64,000 nucleotides of DNA from Alphaproteobacteria bacterium (GTDB lineage Bacteria > Myxococcota_A > UBA796 > CAJQPC01). The notes below the pieces were generated by a model. It was not told the origin of the DNA, searched no databases, and saw nothing but the letters and a program-made list of their open reading frames with translations. This document shows positions 48,582-55,799 of this stretch, in pieces. The stretch is taken from positions 124,001-188,000 of the forward strand of contig JACKEV010000014.1 in assembly GCA_020632795.1 (NCBI GenBank), in the 5' to 3' direction. Every line of letters starts with the position of its first letter. Position 1 is the stretch's first letter. Made by a program: the position numbers and the translations under genes.

Positions 48582-49525
48582 CTCGTTGTCTCACTCCGCA
48601 GCCGCTCAACAGCGTCGGTGAGCTCCCGCGCCAGGTCAAGGCCCTGGAGGCGTCGGATCTCGTGGAAGCCGGTGGGGCTGGTCACGTTGATCTCGGTGAG
48701 GAATCCGCCGATCACGTCGATCCCTACGAACACGAGCCCCTCGTTCTTCAACCGGGGGCCCAGGGCCGCGCAGATCTCGCGGTCCCGATCGGTGAGGTCG
48801 CAGGCGTGAACGGTGGCCCCGACGTGCATGTTGCCCCGGTGGTCGTCGCCGCCGGGCTTGCGGAGGAACCAGCCCCGGGCCTCGCCGTCGATGAGGATGA
48901 TGCGCTTGTCGCCCTCGTCGCGGACCTCGGGCAGGTAGCGCTGCACGATGGCGTAGGCGCGGCCCTCCTGGGTCAGCAGCTCGGCCATCGACCGCAGGTT
49001 GCGGTCCCCGTGCTCGGTGACGAGCACCCCGCGGCCGCCGTTGCCGTCCCAGGGCTTGATGACGATGCGGCCGTGGGCCTCGGCGAAGGCCACGACGTCG
49101 GCCACCCGGTTGGTCACGGTCGTGGGCGGGCAGAGGTCGGGCCACTGGAGGGCGTACATCTTCTCGTTGGCGGCCTTGATCGAGCGGGGGTCGTTCAGGA
49201 CGAGCGCCGTCGGCGTGGCCAGGTCGAGGATGTAGGTCGAGAAGACGTAGTCCATGTCGAAGGGGGGGTCCTTCCGCATCCACACGACGTCGAACGCCGT
49301 GAGGGGGGTCAGGACGTGGGCCTTCGGCGTGAAGTGGGGCTCGCTGTCCTGGACCTCGACGTCGCTGGCCCAGGCCCAGGGGGTCTGCTTGTGGACCCGG
49401 AGCTGATCGGGCGTGCACCAGGACACCGGCCAGCCCCGGCGGCGGGCCTCCAGCATCATGGCGTAGGTCGAGTCTCCCCGGACGTTGATGCGGTCGAGGG
49501 GATCCATCACGAAGAGGGTGCGCAA
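48578..49525 (-). CDS. gshB: Glutathione synthetase
   Basis: 315 residues, the usual length. It joins gamma-glutamylcysteine and glycine with ATP. MDPLDRINVRGDSTYAMMLEA, VWMRKDPPFDMDYVFSTYIL, NDPRSIKAANEKMYAL, IVIKPWDGNGGRGVLV (ATP-grasp) and INVTSPTGFHEIRRLQGL are all diagnostic. The start is TTG at 49525, with GGGAG eight bases upstream; it yields MRTLFVMDP, matching the E. coli N-terminus MIKLGIVMDP, while the first ATG (49507) would cut into the domain. It is first gene of an operon with the TPR, HTTM and GT-C-like genes. Confidence 0.96.
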   Translation of the reverse strand: MRTLFVMDPLDRINVRGDSTYAMMLEARRRGWPVSWCTPDQLRVHKQTPWAWASDVEVQDSEPHFTPKAHVLTPLTAFDVVWMRKDPPFDMDYVFSTYILDLATPTALVLNDPRSIKAANEKMYALQWPDLCPPTTVTNRVADVVAFAEAHGRIVIKPWDGNGGRGVLVTEHGDRNLRSMAELLTQEGRAYAIVQRYLPEVRDEGDKRIILIDGEARGWFLRKPGGDDHRGNMHVGATVHACDLTDRDREICAALGPRLKNEGLVFVGIDVIGGFLTEINVTSPTGFHEIRRLQGLDLARELTDAVERLRSETTR

Positions 49526-49574
49526 GGGGTCTCCCGAGGGCGGTGATCGGTCCCCGGCAGTCTACCCCGGGTCG

Positions 49575-50810
49575 TCAGCCCTGTCGGGTGATGCGATGCA
49601 GGATCACCGCGCCGGTCGCATCGCCGACGACGTTGACCGTGGTCCGGACCATGTCGAGGATACGGTCGACCGCCAGGATCAGGCCGATGCCCTCCAGGGG
49701 GAGGCCCACCGCCTTGAGCACGAGGCTCATGGTGATGACCCCCGCGCCGGGGATGCCCGCCGCGCCCACCGCGGCGGTGGTGGCGGTGATGAACACCAGC
49801 ACCTGCTGCCCCAGGTCCAGCTCGATGCCGTAGGCCTGGGCGATGAACATCGCGGCGACCGACTCATAGAGGGCGGTGCCGTCCATGTTGATGGTCGCGC
49901 CCAGGGGCAGCACGAAGCCCGAGACCTTGGGGTCGACGTCGAGGTTGTTCTCCACCGACTCCATCGTGACGGGCAGCGTGGCCGCGGAGGAGGCCGTGGA
50001 GAAGGCGATGGCCACGGCGTTGCGCACCCCCGAGAAGAAGCGCCACGGCGGGACCCCGCCCACCAGCCAGCCCAGCAGCGGCAGCACCACCAGCCCGTGG
50101 AGCAGCAGGCCCGCCAGCACCACCAGCACGTAGCGGCCCACGGCGGTCAGCGCGTCCACGCCCTGGCTGGCGACGACCTGGACCAGCAAGGCGAAGACGC
50201 CCGCCGGGGCCAGCCACATCACCCAGTCGGTCAGCCGCATCATCACCCGGTTCAGGGCGTCGAAGAACGACGAGAGCGGGCGACCCTCCTCGCCCATCGT
50301 GGAGATGACCGCCCCGAGCAGCAGCCCGAAGGCGATGATCGCCAGCACGTCGCCCTCGGACAGCGAGGCGAAGGGGTTCTTGAAGGTGTTCTTGAGCATG
50401 TCCAGGAAGAACGTGCCCCAGGTCTGGCCCTCCATGACCCGCTCGGGCACCGCCCCCGCGATGGCCAGGTCCACCCCGTCGCCGGGGCGGAAGGCGTTCA
50501 CCATGACCAGGCCGATGACCACGGCGATGGCGGTGGTGACGGTGAAGTAGATGAGCCCCTTGATCGCGAGGCCCCCGACCTTGCGGATGTCCCCGAGGTT
50601 CACCACGCCCACCACCATCGACGCCAGCACGAGGGGGTAGATGATGAGCAGCAGGAGCTGCTTGAAGAGCACCCCCAGCCAGGAGACCCAGGGGACCAGC
50701 TCGGCGATGGCCTCGCTGGAGTGGGCGGCGAGGCCGACGGGGATGGCCAGGACCATCGCGCCGATGATCAGGACCGTGAGGGTGAACTCCGAGGAGCGGG
50801 ATTCCGACAT
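49575..50810 (-). CDS. Sodium/proton:dicarboxylate symporter (DAACS family)
   Basis: 411 residues with eight transmembrane helices and two re-entrant loops. Signatures: HP1 serine-rich AFSTASSAATLPVTME, TM7 FVLPLGATINMDGTALYESV with the NMDGT cation site, HP2 GAAGIPGAGVITM, and TM8 LILAVDRILDMVRTTVNVVGDA with the substrate-binding Asp and the D-x-x-R-T-x-x-N-V block. Homologues (GltP, DctA) import glutamate, aspartate or C4-dicarboxylates. The Arg of RTTVNV, as in aspartate/glutamate carriers, suggests an acidic amino acid substrate. It is seven bases... its start lies one base from the mnmE stop, so it probably shares that transcript. Confidence 0.94.
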   Translation of the reverse strand: MSESRSSEFTLTVLIIGAMVLAIPVGLAAHSSEAIAELVPWVSWLGVLFKQLLLLIIYPLVLASMVVGVVNLGDIRKVGGLAIKGLIYFTVTTAIAVVIGLVMVNAFRPGDGVDLAIAGAVPERVMEGQTWGTFFLDMLKNTFKNPFASLSEGDVLAIIAFGLLLGAVISTMGEEGRPLSSFFDALNRVMMRLTDWVMWLAPAGVFALLVQVVASQGVDALTAVGRYVLVVLAGLLLHGLVVLPLLGWLVGGVPPWRFFSGVRNAVAIAFSTASSAATLPVTMESVENNLDVDPKVSGFVLPLGATINMDGTALYESVAAMFIAQAYGIELDLGQQVLVFITATTAAVGAAGIPGAGVITMSLVLKAVGLPLEGIGLILAVDRILDMVRTTVNVVGDATGAVILHRITRQG

Positions 50811-52190
50811 CTACTTTCCGATGCAGAAGCGTGAGAACAAGCGGTCGAGCACCGCTTCGCGGGTGTCGCGGCCGTCGAGGTGGTCGAGGCGGCCCAGCGC
50901 ACCATACAACTCCTCGGCCGCCACCGCCCAGCCCGCGTCCCCGGTGAGGGCCTCGATCCCGGCCTCCACGGCGTGAGCGACCTCCAGCAGCAGATCGCGC
51001 TGGCGCTGGCTGGCGATGACCAGCCGCGCGCCGCCGGGCTGCTCCCCGACCAGGGCCTCGGCGATCGCGGCGCGAAGGGCGTCGACGCCCTCGCCGGTGC
51101 GGGCGCAGGTCATGAGCATGGGCTGCCCGTCGACCCGGGCCTGCGCGCCGGGGCGGTCGGCGTGGTTGCCGACGAGCAGGCGGGGTCGGCCTGCGGTGCG
51201 GGCCAGGGTCTCGGCGGCGCGCGCCGGGGCGTGGGCGGGGATGATCACCAGGAGCAGGTCGGCGTCGGCGGTCAGCGCGCGCCCCAGGGCGATGCCCTCG
51301 GCCTCCAGGTCGTCGGTGCCGTCGCGCTCTCCGGCGGTGTCGAGCAGGGTGACCGCCACGCTGTCGAGCACCACGCGGCGCTCCACCACGTCCCGGGTGG
51401 TGCCCGGCTTCGGCGAGACCAGCGCGCGGGTGGAGCCGCCCAGGGCGTTGAACAGCGAGGACTTGCCGGCGTTGACCGGCCCGACCAGGGCCACGGTGGC
51501 CCCATCGACGAGCACCCGGCCGGCCTGGAAGGTGGCCGCCGCGGCGTTGGTGCTGGACCCCAGGGCGCCCAGGCGCGCGACGAGGGCGCCGTCGTCCTCG
51601 AAGGTGAGGTCCTCGGTGGGGTGGTCCAGGCGGGCCTCCAGCTCGGCGATCGCGTCGGTGAGGCCGTCCCGCAGGGTGTCGACCAGGGCGGCGACCGCGC
51701 CGTCCAGGCCCGCGCGGGCCAGCTCCACCCCGGCGGGGGTGGCCGCCGAGATGGCCTGGAGCACCGCCTCGGCCCGCGTGAGGTCCATGCGCCCGTTGAG
51801 GAAGGCCCGCCGGGTGAACTCGCCGGGCTCGGCCACGCGGGCGCCGGCGCCCACCAGCGCCGCGAGGAGCCGCTCGACGATGACCGGGTTGCCGTGGCAG
51901 CTCAGCTCGGCGAGCGGCTCGCCGGTGTAAGAGCGCGAGCCCGGGAAGATCGTGAGCAGGCCCTCGTCGAAGACGCCGCGCTCATCGAACCAATCACAGA
52001 GCCGGGCGCGACGGGGCGGGGGCCATCCGCCCTTCGGGGCACAGACCTGCGCGAGGGCGCGGCGGAGGCCTGCCCCGGAGACGCGCACGACGGCGATCGC
52101 CGAGCGACCCCAGGGGGTGGCGCTGGCGACGATCAGCGCGTCGCTGTGGGCGATGGAGCTACTCCTCGCCGTCGAGGGCGTAGATCTCAA
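50811..52190 (-). CDS. mnmE: tRNA uridine-5-carboxymethylaminomethyl modification GTPase
   Basis: MnmE with MnmG makes the 5-carboxymethylaminomethyl group on wobble uridine. Seen: LIVASATPWGRSAIAVVRVSG (folate-binding N-domain), FTRRAFLNGRMDLTRAEAV, the G domain VALVGPVNAGKSSLFNAL (P-loop), PGTTRDVVERRV, DTAGERDG, and the C-terminal FCIGK with the functional Cys. The longest frame starts at TTG 52190, overlapping jag by 32 bases and without a spaced ribosome site. An ATC at 52154, four bases after the jag stop, has GAGGAG at ideal distance and gives xAHSDALIVASATP, a normal MnmE N-terminus. The true start may be this ATC. NHAD replaces the NKxD guanine motif. Confidence 0.93.
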   Translation of the reverse strand: MRSTPSTARSSSIAHSDALIVASATPWGRSAIAVVRVSGAGLRRALAQVCAPKGGWPPPRRARLCDWFDERGVFDEGLLTIFPGSRSYTGEPLAELSCHGNPVIVERLLAALVGAGARVAEPGEFTRRAFLNGRMDLTRAEAVLQAISAATPAGVELARAGLDGAVAALVDTLRDGLTDAIAELEARLDHPTEDLTFEDDGALVARLGALGSSTNAAAATFQAGRVLVDGATVALVGPVNAGKSSLFNALGGSTRALVSPKPGTTRDVVERRVVLDSVAVTLLDTAGERDGTDDLEAEGIALGRALTADADLLLVIIPAHAPARAAETLARTAGRPRLLVGNHADRPGAQARVDGQPMLMTCARTGEGVDALRAAIAEALVGEQPGGARLVIASQRQRDLLLEVAHAVEAGIEALTGDAGWAVAAEELYGALGRLDHLDGRDTREAVLDRLFSRFCIGK

Positions 52191-53091
52191 CCTGCTTGTG
52201 GGAGCCCTCGCCGATGGAGCGGGTGCCCACGCCGTCCATGTCGGCGATAGCGAGGTGCACGACGCGGCGGTCGAAGGAGTTCAGCTCCTTGCGGATGACC
52301 TCGGCCTTGCCGGTCTTGCGGACGCGCTTGGCGATCTTGTCGGCCAGGCGGCGGAGGGACTTGCTGTCGCCGTCGGAGCCCCGACCGCGGTCACGGTCAC
52401 GGCCCCGCTTGCGGCCGCTGCCCCGCTCGCGGTCTCCGCCACGGTCTCCGCCACGGTCTCCGCCACGGTCTCCGCCGCGGTCACGGTCCCCGCCGCGGTC
52501 GCGGTCCCCGCCGCGGTCACGGTCACGGCCCCGCTTGCGGCCGCTGCCTCGCTCGCGGTCCCCGCCGCGGTCCCCGCCGCGGTCGCGGTCGCGGTCGCGG
52601 CGGCCCCTCCGCTCACCGCCGGCGTCGTCGTCGGCTCGGGCGTCGGGCACGTCGATGTGGAACTCCCGGTCGGGGTGGTCGGCGCCCACGGACTGCATGA
52701 GCAGGTGGCGGACCGCCTTGAGGGTGGAGCCCTGGCGGCCGATGAAGCGCCCGGCCTTGTCGACGTCGGCCAGCAGGCGGACCGAGCCGTCGTTCTGCAC
52801 CCGCGCGTTGACCGTGCCCTCCAGGCCCATGCCGGCGATGACCTTCTCCAGCCAGCGCTTGGCGTCCTCCAGGGCCTCACGCTCGGCGGGGTCGCGCGGC
52901 CAGGCGATGATCTTGACGGTGTCCCGGCCGACCACGCCGCCGGTCTGGCTGCGGAAGTGGTCTCGGTCGAGCGCCCACATGACGAAGGAGGGGGCGATGT
53001 CGAGCTGCTCAGCGGCAGCGTGGACGGCGGCGGCGAGGTGCTCGCCCTCGGCGGTGACGGTCTTGGCGCCCTCGGGCGGGGTCGGGGTCAT
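52159..53091 (-). CDS. jag: Jag/KhpB RNA-binding protein with RGG-like insertion
   Basis: 310 residues. N-terminal Jag-like part (AAAEQLDIAPSFVMWALD), KH domain (NDGSVRLLADVDKAGRFIGRQGSTLKAVRHLL, with GRQG) and a C-terminal R3H domain (LNSFDRRVVHLAIADMDGVGTRSIGEGSHKQVEIYAL, with the R-x-x-x-H). Between KH and R3H is an ~80-residue Arg/Asp/Gly tract (RDRGGDRDRGG repeats and two GSGRKRGRDRDRG copies) not present in typical KhpB. KhpA/KhpB bind many small RNAs and mRNAs; the tract resembles RNA-binding RGG boxes. Position between yidC and mnmE is classical. Confidence 0.92.
   Translation of the reverse strand: MTPTPPEGAKTVTAEGEHLAAAVHAAAEQLDIAPSFVMWALDRDHFRSQTGGVVGRDTVKIIAWPRDPAEREALEDAKRWLEKVIAGMGLEGTVNARVQNDGSVRLLADVDKAGRFIGRQGSTLKAVRHLLMQSVGADHPDREFHIDVPDARADDDAGGERRGRRDRDRDRGGDRGGDRERGSGRKRGRDRDRGGDRDRGGDRDRGGDRGGDRGGDRGGDRERGSGRKRGRDRDRGRGSDGDSKSLRRLADKIAKRVRKTGKAEVIRKELNSFDRRVVHLAIADMDGVGTRSIGEGSHKQVEIYALDGEE
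52376..52618 (-). repeat. Arg-Gly-Asp repeat tract in jag
   Basis: Short DNA repeats (CCGCGGTCACGGTC- and CTCCGCCACGGT-like units of 12-18 bp) encode RDRGGDRDRGGD. Two longer copies encode GSGRKRGRDRDRG, about 140 bp apart. The tract is low-complexity and likely to vary in length. Confidence 0.8.
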
Positions 53092-53122
53092 GGGATTTCT
53101 GGCTCCGGGTTCGGCGGCGGGT

Positions 53123-54772
53123 TCAGCTCGCGGTCGCTTGTTGGACCGGCAGCGGGATCGTGCGGTTGATGAGCCACATCTGGACGATGGACAGCACGGT
53201 GTTGACGAGGATGTAGAGCGCGAGCCCCGAGGGGAAGATGAACATGAAGCCCACGAAGACCAGCGGCATCAGCCGCATCATCTTCTGCTGGGTGGGGTCC
53301 ATGTTGGGGCTCATGGGCGTGAGGCGCTGCTGGATGATCATCAGGGTGCCCACCAGCGCGGGCAGGGCCCCCAGCGGATCGATGGAGGAGAGGTCCTTCA
53401 GGTAGAGGAACTCCGCGTGATAGACGTCGCTGGTGTAGAGCAGCACGGAGTAGAGGGCGAACCACACCGGCATCTGCACGAGCATGGGCAGGCAGCCGGA
53501 GAGGGGGTTGACGCCCTCCTCCGCGAAGAGCTTCATCTGGGCCTGGCCGGCGGCCTGGGGGTCGTCCTTGTACTGCTCGCGGATGTCGTTGAGCTTGGGC
53601 GAGAGGGCCTGCATCTTGCGGCCGGAGACGAAGGACTTGCGGGTGAGGGGCCAGAAGCAGGCCTTGACCACGAGGGTCAGCAGGATGATGGCGAGCCCCC
53701 AGTTGCCCACCACGCCGTGGAAGGCCTGGAGCAGCCAGAGCAGGATGTGCGCGAAGAAGCCGAAGAAGCCCAGGTTGATGGCCTCGTCGAGGTCGTAGCC
53801 CAGCTCCTTGAGGCGCTTGAGGTCCTTCGGGCCCAGGTAGAGCCGCGTGGAGAGCTGCTCAACGCCGCCCGGGGCCAGCTCGGCTTCGCGCACCATCAGC
53901 GCGCCGTAGTGATCGTCCCCGAGGTGCTGGAAGGTGAGCTGCCCCCAGCCGGGGGTGTCGGGGATCGCCGCAGCCAGGAAGTAGCGGTCGCCGACCCCGA
54001 ACCAGCTCACCGGGCCGGCGTGGGCGGCGGGGGCCTCCTGGGCGTCGGAGAGGTCGTCGAGGGTCTCCAGGTCGCCGTCGGCCACGCCGCTGGGGCGGCT
54101 GAAGTTCGAGTAGCGGCTGGCCTCGCCGACGAAGGTGTCGATGGAGCCGACCCAGAGGGGGCCCTTCCAGGTGGCCCCGCCCACGTTCTCGAAGCGCACG
54201 TCGACCTGGAGGAGGTTCGGGTCAGCGGTGGTCTGCCAGGTCTTGGTGATGCGCACACCGTCGGCGGTGGTGCGGGTGGCGACCCAGGGGCCGCTCCCCT
54301 CGATCCGCCAGGCGCCGGGCTCGATGTCCCCGGCGCCGGCCGCCATGATCACGCCGTCGGTGGTGGTGAGGTGCTCGGGGCCGGGGTCGCTGCCGTAGGG
54401 CTGCCAGGACCCGTCGGTCTCGCCCTGGACCATCTCCTTCACCCGGGTCCACACCGGGGTGACCTCATAGGCGGCCTGGTGGTTGGGCAGCACCACCCCG
54501 TGCAGGCCGCCGCCGTTGGAGCTGAGCGTGGCGACCAGCTCGGAGGTCTGTACGTCGACGGTGCGCTCGGGCACGGGCGCGTCGGAGACCGCCGGGGTGG
54601 GGGGCGGGGCCACCGAGGGCACGGGGTCGACCTGGGCGGTCGGCGCGTCCTCGGGGCCGGGGGGCTGGTGTTTGGGGCCGAAGAAGGCGCTCCAGGTCCA
54701 GAACACGACCAGGGAGAGCAGGATCGCCATCAGGGCGCGCTGCTCGGTGTCGTTGTCCCGCTTATCGATCAT
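53123..54772 (-). CDS. yidC: Membrane protein insertase YidC
   Basis: 549 residues from ATG 54772, a Gram-negative-type YidC. It has an N-terminal helix (AILLSLVVFWTWSAFFGP), a Pro/Val linker, and a large periplasmic domain with SNGGGLHGVVLPN and WFGVGDRYFLAAAIPD. The conserved core follows with VVGNWGLAIILLTLVVKACFWPLT containing the hydrophilic-groove Lys, NPLSGCLPMLVQMPVWFALY, and FMFIFPSGLALYILVNTVLS. It inserts proteins into the inner membrane alone or with SecYEG. Its start overlaps the end of yidD by eleven bases. The 31-base gap to jag shows no promoter, so they share a transcript. Confidence 0.96.
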   Translation of the reverse strand: MIDKRDNDTEQRALMAILLSLVVFWTWSAFFGPKHQPPGPEDAPTAQVDPVPSVAPPPTPAVSDAPVPERTVDVQTSELVATLSSNGGGLHGVVLPNHQAAYEVTPVWTRVKEMVQGETDGSWQPYGSDPGPEHLTTTDGVIMAAGAGDIEPGAWRIEGSGPWVATRTTADGVRITKTWQTTADPNLLQVDVRFENVGGATWKGPLWVGSIDTFVGEASRYSNFSRPSGVADGDLETLDDLSDAQEAPAAHAGPVSWFGVGDRYFLAAAIPDTPGWGQLTFQHLGDDHYGALMVREAELAPGGVEQLSTRLYLGPKDLKRLKELGYDLDEAINLGFFGFFAHILLWLLQAFHGVVGNWGLAIILLTLVVKACFWPLTRKSFVSGRKMQALSPKLNDIREQYKDDPQAAGQAQMKLFAEEGVNPLSGCLPMLVQMPVWFALYSVLLYTSDVYHAEFLYLKDLSSIDPLGALPALVGTLMIIQQRLTPMSPNMDPTQQKMMRLMPLVFVGFMFIFPSGLALYILVNTVLSIVQMWLINRTIPLPVQQATAS

Positions 54773-55001
54773 CGCTCGTGCCCAACAGAGGAGGGACCGG
54801 GTCGAAGCCGCCCGGGTGGAAGGGGTGGCAGCGGCCGATGCGTCGGATCGCCAGCCAGCCCCCTCGCAGCACGCCGTGGACGCGGATGGCGTCGATCGCG
54901 TAGCTGGAGCAGGTGGGATGGAAACGGCATGACGGCGGCAGCAGAGGTGAGATGAGCACCTGATAGGCACGGATGGGCAGGATGAAAAGCCGCCGGAGCA
55001 T
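54762..55001 (-). CDS. yidD: Membrane protein insertion efficiency factor YidD
   Basis: 79 residues. ILPIRAYQVLISPLLPPSCR, FHPTCSSYAIDAIRVHGVLR and RCHPFHPGGFDPVP are the family signature with three Cys. It is a small inner-face protein that helps YidC/Sec insertion. It begins immediately after rnpA (stop at 55002-55004) and overlaps yidC. Confidence 0.95.
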   Translation of the reverse strand: MLRRLFILPIRAYQVLISPLLPPSCRFHPTCSSYAIDAIRVHGVLRGGWLAIRRIGRCHPFHPGGFDPVPPLLGTSDDR

Positions 55002-55373
55002 CTATCGGGCTCCCAGCCGCTCGAAGACGGTGATCAGCTCGTCGGTGATCGCCGCCAGCCCGGCGGTCGCGGCTCGGGGCGAGGCGATGATCGCCAGGTC
55101 CCAGCAGCCCGAGACCCGCCAGCGGTTGCGGCGGATGGCCTCTCGAAGCCAGCGCTTGACCCGGTTCCGTGTCACGGCGTTGCCCACCTTGCGGCTGACC
55201 ACGAGTCCGAAGCGGGTCCGGTCGCCGCGACCTCGGGTGTAGAGCACCAGGAGGTGACGGGTGCGGGCGCGACGTCCGCGGGACTGCACCCGTCGGAAGT
55301 CGACCGAGCGCCGGAGCCGAACCTCGCGGGGGAAGGTAGGGCGGGTCCCGTCGGGGGTGTGCCCGGACCGCAC
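55002..55373 (-). CDS. rnpA: Ribonuclease P protein component
   Basis: 123 residues from a GTG at 55373, 14 bases after rpmH. FPREVRLRRSVDFRRVQSRGRR matches the N-terminus of RnpA, and RFGLVVSRKVGNAVTRNRVKRWLREAIR is the RNA-binding signature (RNR, KR). It assists the RNase P RNA in cutting 5' leaders from tRNA precursors. No ATG is available in frame near the expected start; GTG gives about eight residues more than the E. coli protein. Confidence 0.93.
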   Translation of the reverse strand: MRSGHTPDGTRPTFPREVRLRRSVDFRRVQSRGRRARTRHLLVLYTRGRGDRTRFGLVVSRKVGNAVTRNRVKRWLREAIRRNRWRVSGCWDLAIIASPRAATAGLAAITDELITVFERLGAR

Positions 55374-55387
55374 CTTGGAGAAGGACC

Positions 55388-55543
55388 TCAGCTCCGCTTG
55401 GTGGCCGTCGTCACCGCGAGGCGCTTGCGGCCCTTGGCGCGGCGACGGCTGAGGACCTTGCGGCCGCCAGCGGTGGACATGCGGGCGCGGAAGCCGTGGC
55501 TGCGCTTCCGCTTGATTCGGCTGGGCTGGTAGGTGCGCTTCAT
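55388..55543 (-). CDS. rpmH: 50S ribosomal protein L34
   Basis: 51 residues starting MKRTYQPSRIKRKRSHGFRA, then RMSTAGGRKVLSRRRAKGRK, the full L34 signature. It is slightly longer than usual at the C-terminus (LAVTTATKRS). GGGGAG precedes the ATG. First gene of the rpmH-rnpA-yidD-yidC-jag-mnmE transcript. Confidence 0.97.
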   Translation of the reverse strand: MKRTYQPSRIKRKRSHGFRARMSTAGGRKVLSRRRAKGRKRLAVTTATKRS

Positions 55544-55601
55544 GGTGGGGGCTCCCCGTGGGCCGTGAGGGGTGGATGGGTGTTCCCCGGGGCCCGGTAT
55601 G

Positions 55602-55649
55602 CGGATGGGATGGGCGTCGGCCAGGCCGGACAGTCCGCATCCCTATCCG
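55602..55649. promoter_or_regulatory. Imperfect inverted repeat in the rpmH-dnaA gap
   Basis: CGGATGGGATG (55602-55612) and CATCCCTATCCG (55638-55649) form an imperfect inverted repeat with a 25-base centre. It lies 59 bases upstream of rpmH and 150 upstream of dnaA, so it could be an operator, or a leader hairpin of rpmH. In the whole gap (55544-55799) I see no TTATCCACA-type DnaA box and no AT-rich unwinding stretch. TTGTCG at 55687 with TAGCGT at 55710 is only a weak dnaA promoter candidate. Confidence 0.35.
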
Positions 55650-55799
55650 GTCGGTTCTGGTGGCGCAAACCCCCGGTGCTCCGACCTTGTCGGGTCCGGG
55701 CTCATCTGATAGCGTCTTGGGGTTCACCCTCGGCCTGGCGCGGCCTGGACCCGAAATCAGCCCCGATCCTGCTCGATCGGGAAAAGGACACCTCTGTCG

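Noticed and set aside
46173..48809. 878-codon open frame on the plus strand across the HTTM and TPR genes
   Set aside because: It spans two supported minus-strand genes and shows only shadow composition.
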